From Clostridia bacterium (GTDB lineage Bacteria; Bacillota; Clostridia; Oscillospirales; Acutalibacteraceae): a DNA stretch of 64,000 nucleotides. The stretch covers positions 1 through 64,000 of the forward strand of contig JAFWAC010000029.1 in the NCBI GenBank assembly GCA_017507805.1. The letters run 5' to 3'. How positions within the stretch are numbered: the first letter of the stretch is position 1; every line of letters begins with the position of its first letter. A program made the position numbers and the translations under genes. Positions 17,541 to 25,646 of the stretch are shown one piece after another. Under the pieces are notes generated by a model. It worked only from the letters and a program-made list of their open reading frames with translations. It did not search any database and was not told the DNA's origin.

Positions 17541-18107
17541 ATGGGAATAGATTTTGTCGAAAATTACGAAAACTTGTCAGACAATGAGCTTGTCTCATTA
17601 ATCAATCAAGGCAATTATGAATTGCTTCAAATCATAATCAGCCGTTATTATTCTACAATACTTTATTATGTTAAAAAATACTGCCCCGAAAATCACCGCG
17701 AAGATGCTGTGCAGGAGGCCATATTTGCTCTGTACTCTGCTGTTAAGAGCTTTGACAGTGCGAAATCTTCCTTTTCCACCTTTGCCTCACTTTGTATTAA
17801 ACGCGCAGTAATTTCGGTTTTAAAGGGTCAACGCTGCAAAAGAAATATTCCGGATGAGCTGTTATCACCCATAGACGGATTAGAAATTATAGATTCTAAC
17901 AGTCCTGAAAAAATATTTTTTGACCGCGAGGATTATAAAACCCTTACGGACACTATAAAACTTGAGCTTTCAAAGCTTGAGTACGAGGTTTTACAGCTTT
18001 ATCTTTCGGGAGCGAATTATTCGGATATAGCCTTAAGGCTTAGTATAACCGAAAAGGCGGTTGACAATTCACTAACCCGTATAAGACGGAAGTTAAAAGG
18101 AAAATAA
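17541..18107 (+). CDS. SigH-like RNA polymerase sigma-70 family factor
   Basis: 188 residues. Region 2 (EDAVQEAIFALYSAVKSFD...FSTFASLCIKRAV, ~55-95) recognises the -10 element. Region 4 (LSKLEYEVLQLYLSGANYSDIALRL...KAVDNSLTRIRRKL, ~140-187) is a helix-turn-helix for the -35. The region 4 wording with 'VDN-L-RI-RKL' is close to sporulation/transition-state sigma-H. It is shorter than B. subtilis SigH (218 aa). The start has TTGGAG upstream. No rpmG/secE/nusG follows as in Bacillus. Instead a tRNA-like sequence and a zinc-ribbon gene follow. Identity as the true SigH orthologue is likely but not certain. Confidence 0.8.
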   Translation: MGIDFVENYENLSDNELVSLINQGNYELLQIIISRYYSTILYYVKKYCPENHREDAVQEAIFALYSAVKSFDSAKSSFSTFASLCIKRAVISVLKGQRCKRNIPDELLSPIDGLEIIDSNSPEKIFFDREDYKTLTDTIKLELSKLEYEVLQLYLSGANYSDIALRLSITEKAVDNSLTRIRRKLKGK

Positions 18108-18130
18108 CGGTATTCCGTTTATTTATATAT

Positions 18131-18200
18131 GCCCATGTAGCTTAAAGCAGAGCGTTGATAATTAATAACAAAGATGTCGGTGCGATTCCGTCCGGGGCTA
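18131..18200 (+). other. tRNA-like sequence, probably degenerate
   Basis: The stretch reads like a tRNA: GCCC at the 5' end against GGGC near the 3' end, TA then a D-arm-like GCTTAAAGCAGAGC, an anticodon-like arm TTGAT/AACAA (one mismatch), and a T-arm-like GGTGCGATTCC. Defects are a T55-to-G change in the T loop, A instead of U33, broken acceptor pairs, and no encoded CCA. The formal anticodon position would be TTA. Most likely a pseudogene or tRNA mimic in the leader of the next gene. Confidence 0.4.
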
Positions 18201-18227
18201 AATAACAAACCAAGTGAGGTAAAAGAG

Positions 18228-18527
18228 ATGTTTGAAGACAAGACATTAGTTTGCAAAGATTGCGGAGAGGAATTCGTATTCACTGCAAGAGAACAGGAGT
18301 TTTACGAATCCAAAGGCTTTGTAAACGAACCGCAGCGCTGTAAGCCCTGCCGTGACAAGCGTAAAAACGCAGGCAGAGCTCCCAGAGAAATGCACGAGGC
18401 AGTATGTGCAGCATGCGGTGGCACTGCAACTGTTCCCTTTGTACCGCGTGACGACCGTCCGGTATATTGCAGTGAGTGCTTTGCTAAGATGAAGGAGCAG
18501 GAGAACGCTGATAGCGCTGCTGAATAA
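18228..18527 (+). CDS. Zinc-ribbon domain protein (CxxC-type, two ribbons)
   Basis: 99 residues starting at ATG 18228 with GAGGT upstream. An in-frame ATG at 18174 lies inside the tRNA-like sequence and gives the junk-like MSVRFRP start, so it is rejected. Motifs: VCKDCGEEF...RCKPCRDKRK and VCAACGGTATVPF...YCSECF give two four-cysteine zinc sites. This matches the small 'zinc-ribbon domain containing protein' often found in Clostridia and Chloroflexi, related to ribosome or nucleic-acid associated ribbons. The function is not established. It ends at a strong terminator. Confidence 0.8.
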   Translation: MFEDKTLVCKDCGEEFVFTAREQEFYESKGFVNEPQRCKPCRDKRKNAGRAPREMHEAVCAACGGTATVPFVPRDDRPVYCSECFAKMKEQENADSAAE

Positions 18528-18540
18528 TTCTTACATTTTC

Positions 18541-18567
18541 GACCGCCACAAAAGGCGGTCTTTTTTT
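18541..18567 (+). terminator. Intrinsic terminator after the zinc-ribbon gene
   Basis: GACCGCC (18541-18547), loop ACAAAA, GGCGGTC (18554-18560), then seven T. Confidence 0.9.
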
Positions 18568-18677
18568 GGTTATATTTAATATGTACTTAAATAATGTTAC
18601 AATTATTCATATTTTCGTAATAAAATTATTATATTATTATTTTTAAATATATTATGTAATCGAAGCGGGGAGTAAAA

Positions 18678-19370
18678 ATGCAATATAAAATTCTTATTGT
18701 TGACGATGATGAAAATATTTGCGAGCTGTTGCGTCTTTATCTTGAAAAGGACGGCTTTGAAACTGCCGTTGTGAATAATGGAGAGGCGGCGGTTGACTAT
18801 GCCTTAAAGCAAAATCCCGACCTTATTTTGCTCGACATAATGCTTCCCGGGCTTGACGGCTGGCAGGTTTGCCGCGAAATAAGAAAATCCTCCGACACAC
18901 CCATAATAATGCTTACTGCAAAGGGCGAAACCTTTGATAAGATTTTAGGGCTGGAGCTTGGGGCGGACGATTATATAAGCAAGCCCTTTGACACCAAGGA
19001 GGTTATCGCCCGTATAAAGGCTGTGCTTCGCAGAAGCAATGATAATGACAAGCAAAATCAGGTTTGCGAGGTGCGTTACGACAAGCTCAGAATTAATCTT
19101 ACCAACTATGAGCTTGTGGTAAACGGCGTCAGGGTGGATACTCCGCCTAAGGAGCTTGAGCTTATATATCACCTTGCCAGCAATCCCAACAGGGTGTATA
19201 CGCGTGACCAGCTTCTTGACGAGGTTTGGGGCTTTGATTATTACGGCGACTCAAGGACTGTGGATGTTCATGTAAAGAGGCTGAGAGAAAAGCTTGAAAA
19301 TGTTTCCGAGGAATGGACTCTTAAAACAGTGTGGGGTGTGGGTTATAAGTTTGAGATAACCAAGCTTTAA
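18678..19370 (+). CDS. OmpR/PhoB-family response regulator
   Basis: 230 residues. Receiver domain 1-120 with acidic pocket IVDDDE, phosphoacceptor D53 (LILLDIML) and switch lysine in YISKPF. Winged-helix DNA-binding domain 130-230 (TPPKELELIYHLASNPNRVYTRDQLLDEVWG...VDVHVKRLREKL). GGGGAG lies upstream of the ATG. Its partner kinase starts 4 bases after the stop, and an HtrA protease follows, as in CssRS-HtrA envelope-stress modules of Bacillus, so regulation of secretion-stress genes including htrA is plausible. The leader (18568-18677) is very AT-rich; a TTACAA-18-TAAAAT pair there is a weak promoter candidate. Confidence 0.93.
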   Translation: MQYKILIVDDDENICELLRLYLEKDGFETAVVNNGEAAVDYALKQNPDLILLDIMLPGLDGWQVCREIRKSSDTPIIMLTAKGETFDKILGLELGADDYISKPFDTKEVIARIKAVLRRSNDNDKQNQVCEVRYDKLRINLTNYELVVNGVRVDTPPKELELIYHLASNPNRVYTRDQLLDEVWGFDYYGDSRTVDVHVKRLREKLENVSEEWTLKTVWGVGYKFEITKL

Positions 19371-19373
19371 GGT

Positions 19374-20789
19374 ATGAAACTAAAATTATTCAAGAAATAT
19401 TTTTTAACCACGGCGGTAATCATTATTTTCAGCTTAGCCTTTATGATGATTATTTTATCCTTTGTTATGAATAATTATATGGCGAAATCAAAGCAGGATG
19501 TTTTAACAAAGGCGTGCGGAAAGGTTACCGAATATGTCGAGACGGAAGCTCAAGGCGGAAAAAAAATTAACGGTGAGGATTTTCACAAGCTTTTAAGCAC
19601 CATTTCTGAGGTTTCGGAATCGGATATATTTCTTGCTGACACAAGCGGCAAGGTGTTTGTCTGTAGCTGTGAGGAATGGAAAGAAAATTCAAGCTGTATG
19701 CATTCTGCGGCTGATATTCCGCAGGAGAAGCTTCAAAGAGATTTCGATGCGGTTGCGCGTCTTGACACACTCAATATTTATAAGGAACCGCATTATGTTG
19801 CGGTCGAGCCGCTTATATTTGAGGACGAGCTTTACGGAACGGTATTCGTAACTGCGCCGATTTCAACCGTAAGCAAGCTGCTTTCAAGCGTCACCCGCCT
19901 TTATCTGGCTTCGGCATTAGTTCCGCTTGTATTAATGTTCTTTTCTATTTATGCAATGATTTATCGGATGACGAAGCCCTTAAAGCTTATGTCTGAGGCA
20001 TCCCGTGCGATGGCAAAGGGAGACTTTTCCAGACGAATTCCGGTTATGAGTGATGATGAAATAGGGGAGCTTTCGGCATCATTTAATATGATGACCAACT
20101 CGCTCTCACAGCTTGAGGGTATGCGAAAAAGCTTTGTGGCAAATGTTTCGCATGAGCTTAAAACCCCGATGACAACGATTGGCGGTTTTATTGACGGAAT
20201 ACTTGACGGCACTATTGAGCAGGAAAAACAGCAATATTATTTGGGTATCGTTTCGGATGAGGTTAAGCGCCTGTCGCGGTTGGTACAGTCTATGCTTAGT
20301 ATGGCAAAGCTTGAATCGGGCGAGTTTGTGCTTAAGCCGGAGCTTTTTGATTTGCGAGAGCTTATCTGCACAATTGTGGTCGGTCAGGAGCAAAGGATAG
20401 AGGAACGGCGCTTGGAAATAATCGGTTTGGATGAGCTTCAGGAAATATCTGTGAATGCGGACAGGGATTTGATACATCAAGCGGTGTATAATCTTGTTGA
20501 CAATGCGATAAAATTTACCGAGAACGGCGGAAAAATAAGCTTTTCGCTTAAAACCGAAAATAAAAAAGCGGTGCTTGCAGTAACCAACACCGGTACGGGA
20601 ATACCCGAAAAGGATTTGCCCTTTGTCTTTGAACGGTTTTATAAGGTTGATAAATCCCGTTCCACAAGTAAAAACAGTACAGGCTTAGGGCTTTATATTG
20701 TAAAGACAATAATAACCGCCCACGGCGGAAATATAACCGTTACGACCAAGGAAGGTCAATTCACATCATTTAAAGTAATACTACCCTAA
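19374..20789 (+). CDS. Membrane sensor histidine kinase
   Basis: 471 residues. TM1 ~8-32, extracellular sensor ~33-173, TM2 ~175-197, HAMP ~198-250, dimerisation/phosphoacceptor H260 in NVSHELKTPMTTI, and an HATPase domain with N box (NLVDNAIKFTENGG), G1 (NTGTGIPEKDL), F (FERFY) and G2 (STGLGLYIVK). It is the cognate kinase of the preceding response regulator and probably translationally coupled to it. The sensor contains a cysteine cluster C97, C99 and C108 with H110 (VCSCEEW...SCMH), which could bind metal or sense disulphide state. This is my inference. Confidence 0.93.
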   Translation: MKLKLFKKYFLTTAVIIIFSLAFMMIILSFVMNNYMAKSKQDVLTKACGKVTEYVETEAQGGKKINGEDFHKLLSTISEVSESDIFLADTSGKVFVCSCEEWKENSSCMHSAADIPQEKLQRDFDAVARLDTLNIYKEPHYVAVEPLIFEDELYGTVFVTAPISTVSKLLSSVTRLYLASALVPLVLMFFSIYAMIYRMTKPLKLMSEASRAMAKGDFSRRIPVMSDDEIGELSASFNMMTNSLSQLEGMRKSFVANVSHELKTPMTTIGGFIDGILDGTIEQEKQQYYLGIVSDEVKRLSRLVQSMLSMAKLESGEFVLKPELFDLRELICTIVVGQEQRIEERRLEIIGLDELQEISVNADRDLIHQAVYNLVDNAIKFTENGGKISFSLKTENKKAVLAVTNTGTGIPEKDLPFVFERFYKVDKSRSTSKNSTGLGLYIVKTIITAHGGNITVTTKEGQFTSFKVILP

Positions 20790-20806
20790 AGAACGGAGAA
20801 AATCAA

Positions 20807-22216
20807 ATGGATGAATTTTTAAACAGCAAAGAAAACAACGGCGAAAGCCCTGAAACGGTAATCACCGAGACACAGACAGAGGAAACACAGGACGAAGCGT
20901 TACCACAGCAGTCTGAAGAACAGCCTGCCGAGCTCGAGACCGAAGCGGTAACAGAAACCGCAATTCCTGACGAGGAGCCCTTTGTTTATAATCCGGTGCA
21001 ATATTCGACAGTAAACCCTGTTGAGGACTATAAACCGATGAGTAAGGGGCTTAAGGTCTTTGCACTGCTTATGGCACTTGTGATTTTGCTTACAGGCTCT
21101 TGCATCACAGGATATTTTATAGGTAAAAACAGTGTTAAGACATTGGGTGGCGGAAAGGTATCGGTTAATCTTTCCTCACGACCGAAGGATACAGACGAGC
21201 TGACCGAGGCACAGGTTTATGAAAAGGTCAACAAATCCATTGTGGGTATCGTGATTTATAATTCTGAAGGGCTTGGAAGTCAGGCAAGCGGAATTGTTTA
21301 TTCGGATAGCGGATATATAATCACAAATGACCACATTTATTCCGAGGTGCCTTCGGCAAAGTTTAAGATTTATGCTTATGACGGCAAGGAATACGATGCG
21401 GAATATGTTGCAGGTGATGTGATAAGCGACCTTGCTGTGCTGAAAATAGCTCCCAATAAGCTTGAGCCTGCCGAGTTTGGAAATTCTGATGAGATTTTTC
21501 ACGGTGAGCATGTTGTGGCTGTCGGCAGACCGAGCGATGCCACCGATAATTCAAGCATTACAAGGGGTATAATATCAGCAGTAAGCCGTAGAGTACAAAA
21601 TACCTCGAGCTATTCTGCAAGACTTATCCAGACCGACAGCGCGATTAATCCCGGAAGCTCCGGAGGAGCGCTTGTTAATATGTACGGTCAGGTAATAGGA
21701 GTTACCTCGTCAAAGTTGGCGAGTGTGGAGTATGATGCGGTGGGTTACGCAATTCCTACCACAACAATGAAGCGGATTGCTGACGAATTAATTTCAAAGG
21801 GCAGGGTGGAAACCCGTGCAAAGCTTGGAATTACCTATACTGCAATTGATTCGGTAACTGCAGAGATAAACGGTTACGATTATGTCGGTCTTTATATAGC
21901 TTCTGTATCGGAGGATAGTGACCTTTACGGTAAGGCTGAGGAGGGCGATGTAATCACCCATATTAACGGTATTGCCGTTACAAGTGATGAGGTTGTTCTT
22001 GATATAATTGAGCAAAGCGCAGCAGGCGATAAAATAACGGTTACAATCGTCACAGAGGACGGTAAAACAAAAACTGTTGAGGCTGTATTAAAGGCAAATG
22101 TGAGCGAGTCAAGCTACACAACCGAGAGTGCTCAGAATAAACTGCCCGGTAACAGCGGCGGCAACGGAAGCGGTAGCGGCAACGGCGGAATATTTGATTT
22201 CCCCGAGGGAGAATAA
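20807..22216 (+). CDS. htrA: HtrA/DegP-like membrane-anchored serine protease with PDZ domain
   Basis: 469 residues. A 75-residue acidic cytoplasmic N-tail is followed by one transmembrane helix (~80-107), a trypsin-like domain with H176 (TNDHIYSE), D208 (SDLAVLKI) and S285 (NPGSSGGAL), then a PDZ domain (~345-435, ending VTEDGKTKTVEA) and a Gly/Ser-rich tail. Degrades or refolds misfolded exported proteins at the outer face of the membrane. It follows the two-component pair by 17 bases and is likely in their operon, the usual secretion-stress arrangement. Confidence 0.93.
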   Translation: MDEFLNSKENNGESPETVITETQTEETQDEALPQQSEEQPAELETEAVTETAIPDEEPFVYNPVQYSTVNPVEDYKPMSKGLKVFALLMALVILLTGSCITGYFIGKNSVKTLGGGKVSVNLSSRPKDTDELTEAQVYEKVNKSIVGIVIYNSEGLGSQASGIVYSDSGYIITNDHIYSEVPSAKFKIYAYDGKEYDAEYVAGDVISDLAVLKIAPNKLEPAEFGNSDEIFHGEHVVAVGRPSDATDNSSITRGIISAVSRRVQNTSSYSARLIQTDSAINPGSSGGALVNMYGQVIGVTSSKLASVEYDAVGYAIPTTTMKRIADELISKGRVETRAKLGITYTAIDSVTAEINGYDYVGLYIASVSEDSDLYGKAEEGDVITHINGIAVTSDEVVLDIIEQSAAGDKITVTIVTEDGKTKTVEAVLKANVSESSYTTESAQNKLPGNSGGNGSGSGNGGIFDFPEGE

Positions 22217-22240
22217 TACTTTAAACAGGGGATTCCTGAT

Positions 22241-24397
22241 ATGAATATTACAGACCAATCAAATACCTGCATAAACAATTCCAATTGGATTTGGTTGCCC
22301 GAGAGAGAGTATCCTGACCTGCAAAAATGCGATTACAATATACTCGATTTGGAAAAGAAGTATCCAAGACTTGATACCTACGGTGCGGCTGAGTTTATAA
22401 GGGATTATAATTTTGAAAAAAAGGTTGCAAAGGCAGAAATTAAGGTTTGCGGAGATACCTACTACCGCTTGTTCTTAAACGGTGAATATCTCACCACGGG
22501 ACCGGTTGCCGCAGGCGGCGATTTTCTGTGTCTTAAACAACCGAGATATTATTATTATCAGCCTTTAACGGTTTTCCCCGAGAGCAACAAAATATCATTT
22601 TACGCATTAGTGTTGTTAGGACCTGTTATGCAGACCGAATATTCTTTTGGCAGAGGCGGCTTTTGCTTGTGGGCGAAGCTGACCTTTGAGGACGGTACCT
22701 GCGAGGAAATAATAACGGACGGGCTTTGGAAATGCAGGTCTGCCGATAGGTATATAACTCCTGCAAGCTATGACCAAGCTGTTAAAGAAAATGATTTTAT
22801 TAATGCAGAAATAGTAGAATCGGTGTGGAATTTAAAGCAATCCTTTATTCCTGTTATGGATGAGGAGGTTATTATCCCGAATGAAAGCTCTGCAATAACA
22901 GTACCCGTTGGCGAAACAGTTATAAAAGAAATCGAGTTTGATAAAATATATTCGGCTTATATTGGGTTAAATATTAGCGGCAAAGCTAATATTAAAGCTT
23001 ATTATTATGAAATTCCGCAGTTGTTTTCACAGACGGATTGCGAAAAAATACACACTGAGGGTGCTTTAGAATATAAATCCCTGCACTATCACAGTGTGGG
23101 CTTTCTGAAGCTCGAAATCACAAATGAGGACACTAATCCTATAGATGTTTCACCCTATTTGATTTTCACCCATTATCCGATAGGCGCGGAAGGGGAATTT
23201 GTATCGTCAGACGGAGACCTGAATAAGGTATACGATGTTTGCAAATGGACTTTAAAAATCTGTAGACAAACATTACATTTGGACAGTCCTAAGCATCAGG
23301 AACCACTTGCCTGTGCAGGAGATTATGCGATAGAAACGCTTATGGACTCCACCTGCTTTGACGATATGCGCCTTTCTGAATTTGATGTTATGCGAATAGC
23401 TGATAATTTAGTTATAAATAACGGTAGGATATTCCATACAGGTTATAGTATGCTTTGGATTCAAATGCTGTGGGATACATATATGTTTACCGCAAACCGC
23501 GATTTGTTGGAATATTGCGCAGATGCATTGAATTTATTGTTAAATAGGTTTGACAGTTATCTCGGCTCTAACGGTTTGCTCGAAAAGGCGCCTGATTATA
23601 TGTTTTTGGATTGGAATGTGGTTGAAGGGTATACCCTTCATCACCCACCCAAATTTTTGGGCCAAACAGCCTTGTGCATGTTTTACCTTGGCGGTCTGGG
23701 TTATGCGGCTAAGGTGTTTAATGAGCTTAACCGCACCGAGCACTGCAAGGCGTGCTTGGAAAAGGCGGAAAATTTAAAAGCGGCTATTGAAAAAAATCTA
23801 TACGATAAAGAGGTTGGTCTGTTTTTTGACGGATTACCCACCGATAACTGTCTGCCTTCAAATACATGGTTACCCGACAATGAAAATAAAAGGCATTTTT
23901 CAAAGCACAGTAATATTTTAGCGGTGCTTTACGGGGCTGTAAATGGGGATAACGCCAAACGGATACTTGACAGAGTTATCGAGGACAATACATTACCCGA
24001 TATTCAGCCATATTTTATGCACTATATGTTTGGGGCTTTAACAAAAGAAAATTTAATGGAGCCTTATTTTATGCAGCTTCTTAACCGCTGGAAGGAAATT
24101 GTCGCAAAGTGCGATAAGGGCTTGCAGGAGGGTTGGTTTGCCCCCGATGATAACGGGGACTACCCATTTGACTATTCGCATGCATGGGGTGGCACTCCTG
24201 CGTATTATATTCCTAAAACCTTGCTTGGATTAGAGGTTTTAGAAGCAGGGTATAAGAAAATTAAAATTTTGCCCAAGCTTTATGGATTGGAATGGGCAAA
24301 AATATCAATTCCCACACCCTTTGGAATGATAAGCTGTTATTTGGAAAAAGGCAAAGAGCCACAGCTTAATGTTCCCGAGGGGATAAAAGTGGTTTGA
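22241..24397 (+). CDS. GH78-like alpha-L-rhamnosidase family protein
   Basis: 718 residues, no signal peptide. An N-terminal sandwich (YYRLFLNGEYLTTGP) is followed by a (alpha/alpha)6 barrel starting near residue 330. The stretch LHLDSPKHQEPLACAGDY resembles the GH78 motif D-C-P-x-R-x-E-x-x-x-W-x-G-D but with the acidic/basic pattern altered. Near the C-terminus, SHAWGGTPAYYIPKTLLG is the family SH-W-A-P signature, followed by a small sandwich. GH78 cleaves terminal alpha-L-rhamnose, but with the catalytic motif changed the substrate is uncertain. It follows htrA by 24 bases, with AGGGG upstream of the ATG, and ends at a strong terminator. Confidence 0.75.
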   Translation: MNITDQSNTCINNSNWIWLPEREYPDLQKCDYNILDLEKKYPRLDTYGAAEFIRDYNFEKKVAKAEIKVCGDTYYRLFLNGEYLTTGPVAAGGDFLCLKQPRYYYYQPLTVFPESNKISFYALVLLGPVMQTEYSFGRGGFCLWAKLTFEDGTCEEIITDGLWKCRSADRYITPASYDQAVKENDFINAEIVESVWNLKQSFIPVMDEEVIIPNESSAITVPVGETVIKEIEFDKIYSAYIGLNISGKANIKAYYYEIPQLFSQTDCEKIHTEGALEYKSLHYHSVGFLKLEITNEDTNPIDVSPYLIFTHYPIGAEGEFVSSDGDLNKVYDVCKWTLKICRQTLHLDSPKHQEPLACAGDYAIETLMDSTCFDDMRLSEFDVMRIADNLVINNGRIFHTGYSMLWIQMLWDTYMFTANRDLLEYCADALNLLLNRFDSYLGSNGLLEKAPDYMFLDWNVVEGYTLHHPPKFLGQTALCMFYLGGLGYAAKVFNELNRTEHCKACLEKAENLKAAIEKNLYDKEVGLFFDGLPTDNCLPSNTWLPDNENKRHFSKHSNILAVLYGAVNGDNAKRILDRVIEDNTLPDIQPYFMHYMFGALTKENLMEPYFMQLLNRWKEIVAKCDKGLQEGWFAPDDNGDYPFDYSHAWGGTPAYYIPKTLLGLEVLEAGYKKIKILPKLYGLEWAKISIPTPFGMISCYLEKGKEPQLNVPEGIKVV

Positions 24398-24416
24398 ATT
24401 AGCTTCTCTAAAAATT

Positions 24417-24453
24417 AAAAGGTGTAGGAATAAAAAATCCTACACCTTTTTAT
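24417..24453. terminator. Bidirectional terminator between the GH78-like and CDF genes
   Basis: AAAAGGTGTAGGA pairs with TCCTACACCTTTT across an A-rich loop. T runs on both strands serve the two converging transcripts. Confidence 0.85.
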
Positions 24454-24467
24454 ATTGGGGGTATTCT

Positions 24468-25646
24468 TTAAATGTATTCGCTGTCAAAGGTTATAACACA
24501 TTTAAAGGTTGGGTTTATAATTGCGGCTGCCGTTTCTATTTTAAGCTGAAGCTCCTTGTGAGTAAGCTTTACCTCGGCAGGCACCACCACATCAAAAATC
24601 AAATTTGTCTGTCTGTCACAAATAGGTGTCATTCTGAAATCGTGCAGGGTAAGTCGCTCGTGAATAATTGTAAGCGCCTGCGCCATCTTTTGCTTTGTTT
24701 CTGAAACTGTTTCATTATCGGTATCAATAGGATCCATATGAATTACTACCGATATATTCAGTTTTTCGTAAAGCAGCTTTTCACAAAGGTCTACCTGCTC
24801 ATGGCATTTTACAATATCGGTGTTTTGCGGAACCTCAACATGAACAGAGGCAAACTGCCTGTTAGGGCCGTAATTATGAATGATAAGGTCGTGTATGCCG
24901 ATAAATTCATCAAAAGAAAGGATGGTGTTTTCTATTTCTCCGATAAGCTCTTTTTCAGGAGGGGTGCCGAGTATGAGGTCGATAGTGTTCTTTGCGGTTG
25001 CTATTCCGGAGTAGATAATGAAAAGTGCAACTAAAATACCCATCACAGCATCAAGATTAAAGGGAACGGTAACAAGCCTTGAAATTACCACGGAGATTAG
25101 AATTACCGTTGTAGCAATAACATCGTTAAGCGAGTCCTGTGCGGTAGCAACAAGGGCATCGGAATTAATTTTCTTGCCGATTTTGCGGTTGAAAAAGAAA
25201 AGCCAAAGCTTAATTAATACTGAAATTATTAAAATAATAACCGTCCATAAAGAATAGGTTGGTGAAGCAGTTCCGTTAATAAGTGCTCCTGCAGAGGATT
25301 TTAAAAGCTCAAAGCCCACAAGTAAAATAAGCATTGACACTATAAATGCGGACATATATTCCATTCTGCCGTGACCGAAGGGATGATCGCTGTCGGCAGG
25401 CTTGTGCGCCATTTTGAAGCCAATCATTGTCACGATGGATGAACCCATATCGGAAAGATTGTTTAGACCGTCCGCCAAAACAGAAAGGCTGGAGGTTAAA
25501 ATTCCCACTCCGATTTTCATTACCGAAAGTAAAAGATTGCAGAAAATGCCCACAAAGCTTCCCAAGGTGCCGTAGGCTTGCCGTACAGAGGCATCGGCGG
25601 TATCACTATGCTTTTTTATGAACAGGTGTATAAGTAAGTCTCCCAT
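24468..25646 (-). CDS. Cation diffusion facilitator (CDF) family divalent metal exporter
   Basis: 392 residues with about six membrane helices in the first 215 residues. Metal-site signatures are GLNNLSDMGSS (residues 60-70, with N62/D66 in place of the more common paired aspartates) and DSDHPFGHGRMEY (85-97). A second site region is AQDSLNDV. The cytosolic C-terminal domain is longer than average and contains HxH-like elements (VHVEV, VVIHMDP). Exports Zn, Mn, Fe or Co in exchange for protons; the metal cannot be read from the sequence. Its ATG shares one base with the ddl stop (TAATG), so it is translationally coupled. Confidence 0.9.
   Translation of the reverse strand: MGDLLIHLFIKKHSDTADASVRQAYGTLGSFVGIFCNLLLSVMKIGVGILTSSLSVLADGLNNLSDMGSSIVTMIGFKMAHKPADSDHPFGHGRMEYMSAFIVSMLILLVGFELLKSSAGALINGTASPTYSLWTVIILIISVLIKLWLFFFNRKIGKKINSDALVATAQDSLNDVIATTVILISVVISRLVTVPFNLDAVMGILVALFIIYSGIATAKNTIDLILGTPPEKELIGEIENTILSFDEFIGIHDLIIHNYGPNRQFASVHVEVPQNTDIVKCHEQVDLCEKLLYEKLNISVVIHMDPIDTDNETVSETKQKMAQALTIIHERLTLHDFRMTPICDRQTNLIFDVVVPAEVKLTHKELQLKIETAAAIINPTFKCVITFDSEYI

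Noticed and set aside
18174..18227. Upstream ATG for the zinc-ribbon gene giving MSVRFRPG
   Set aside because: This N-terminus arises from translating the tRNA-like T-arm; GAGGT supports ATG 18228.
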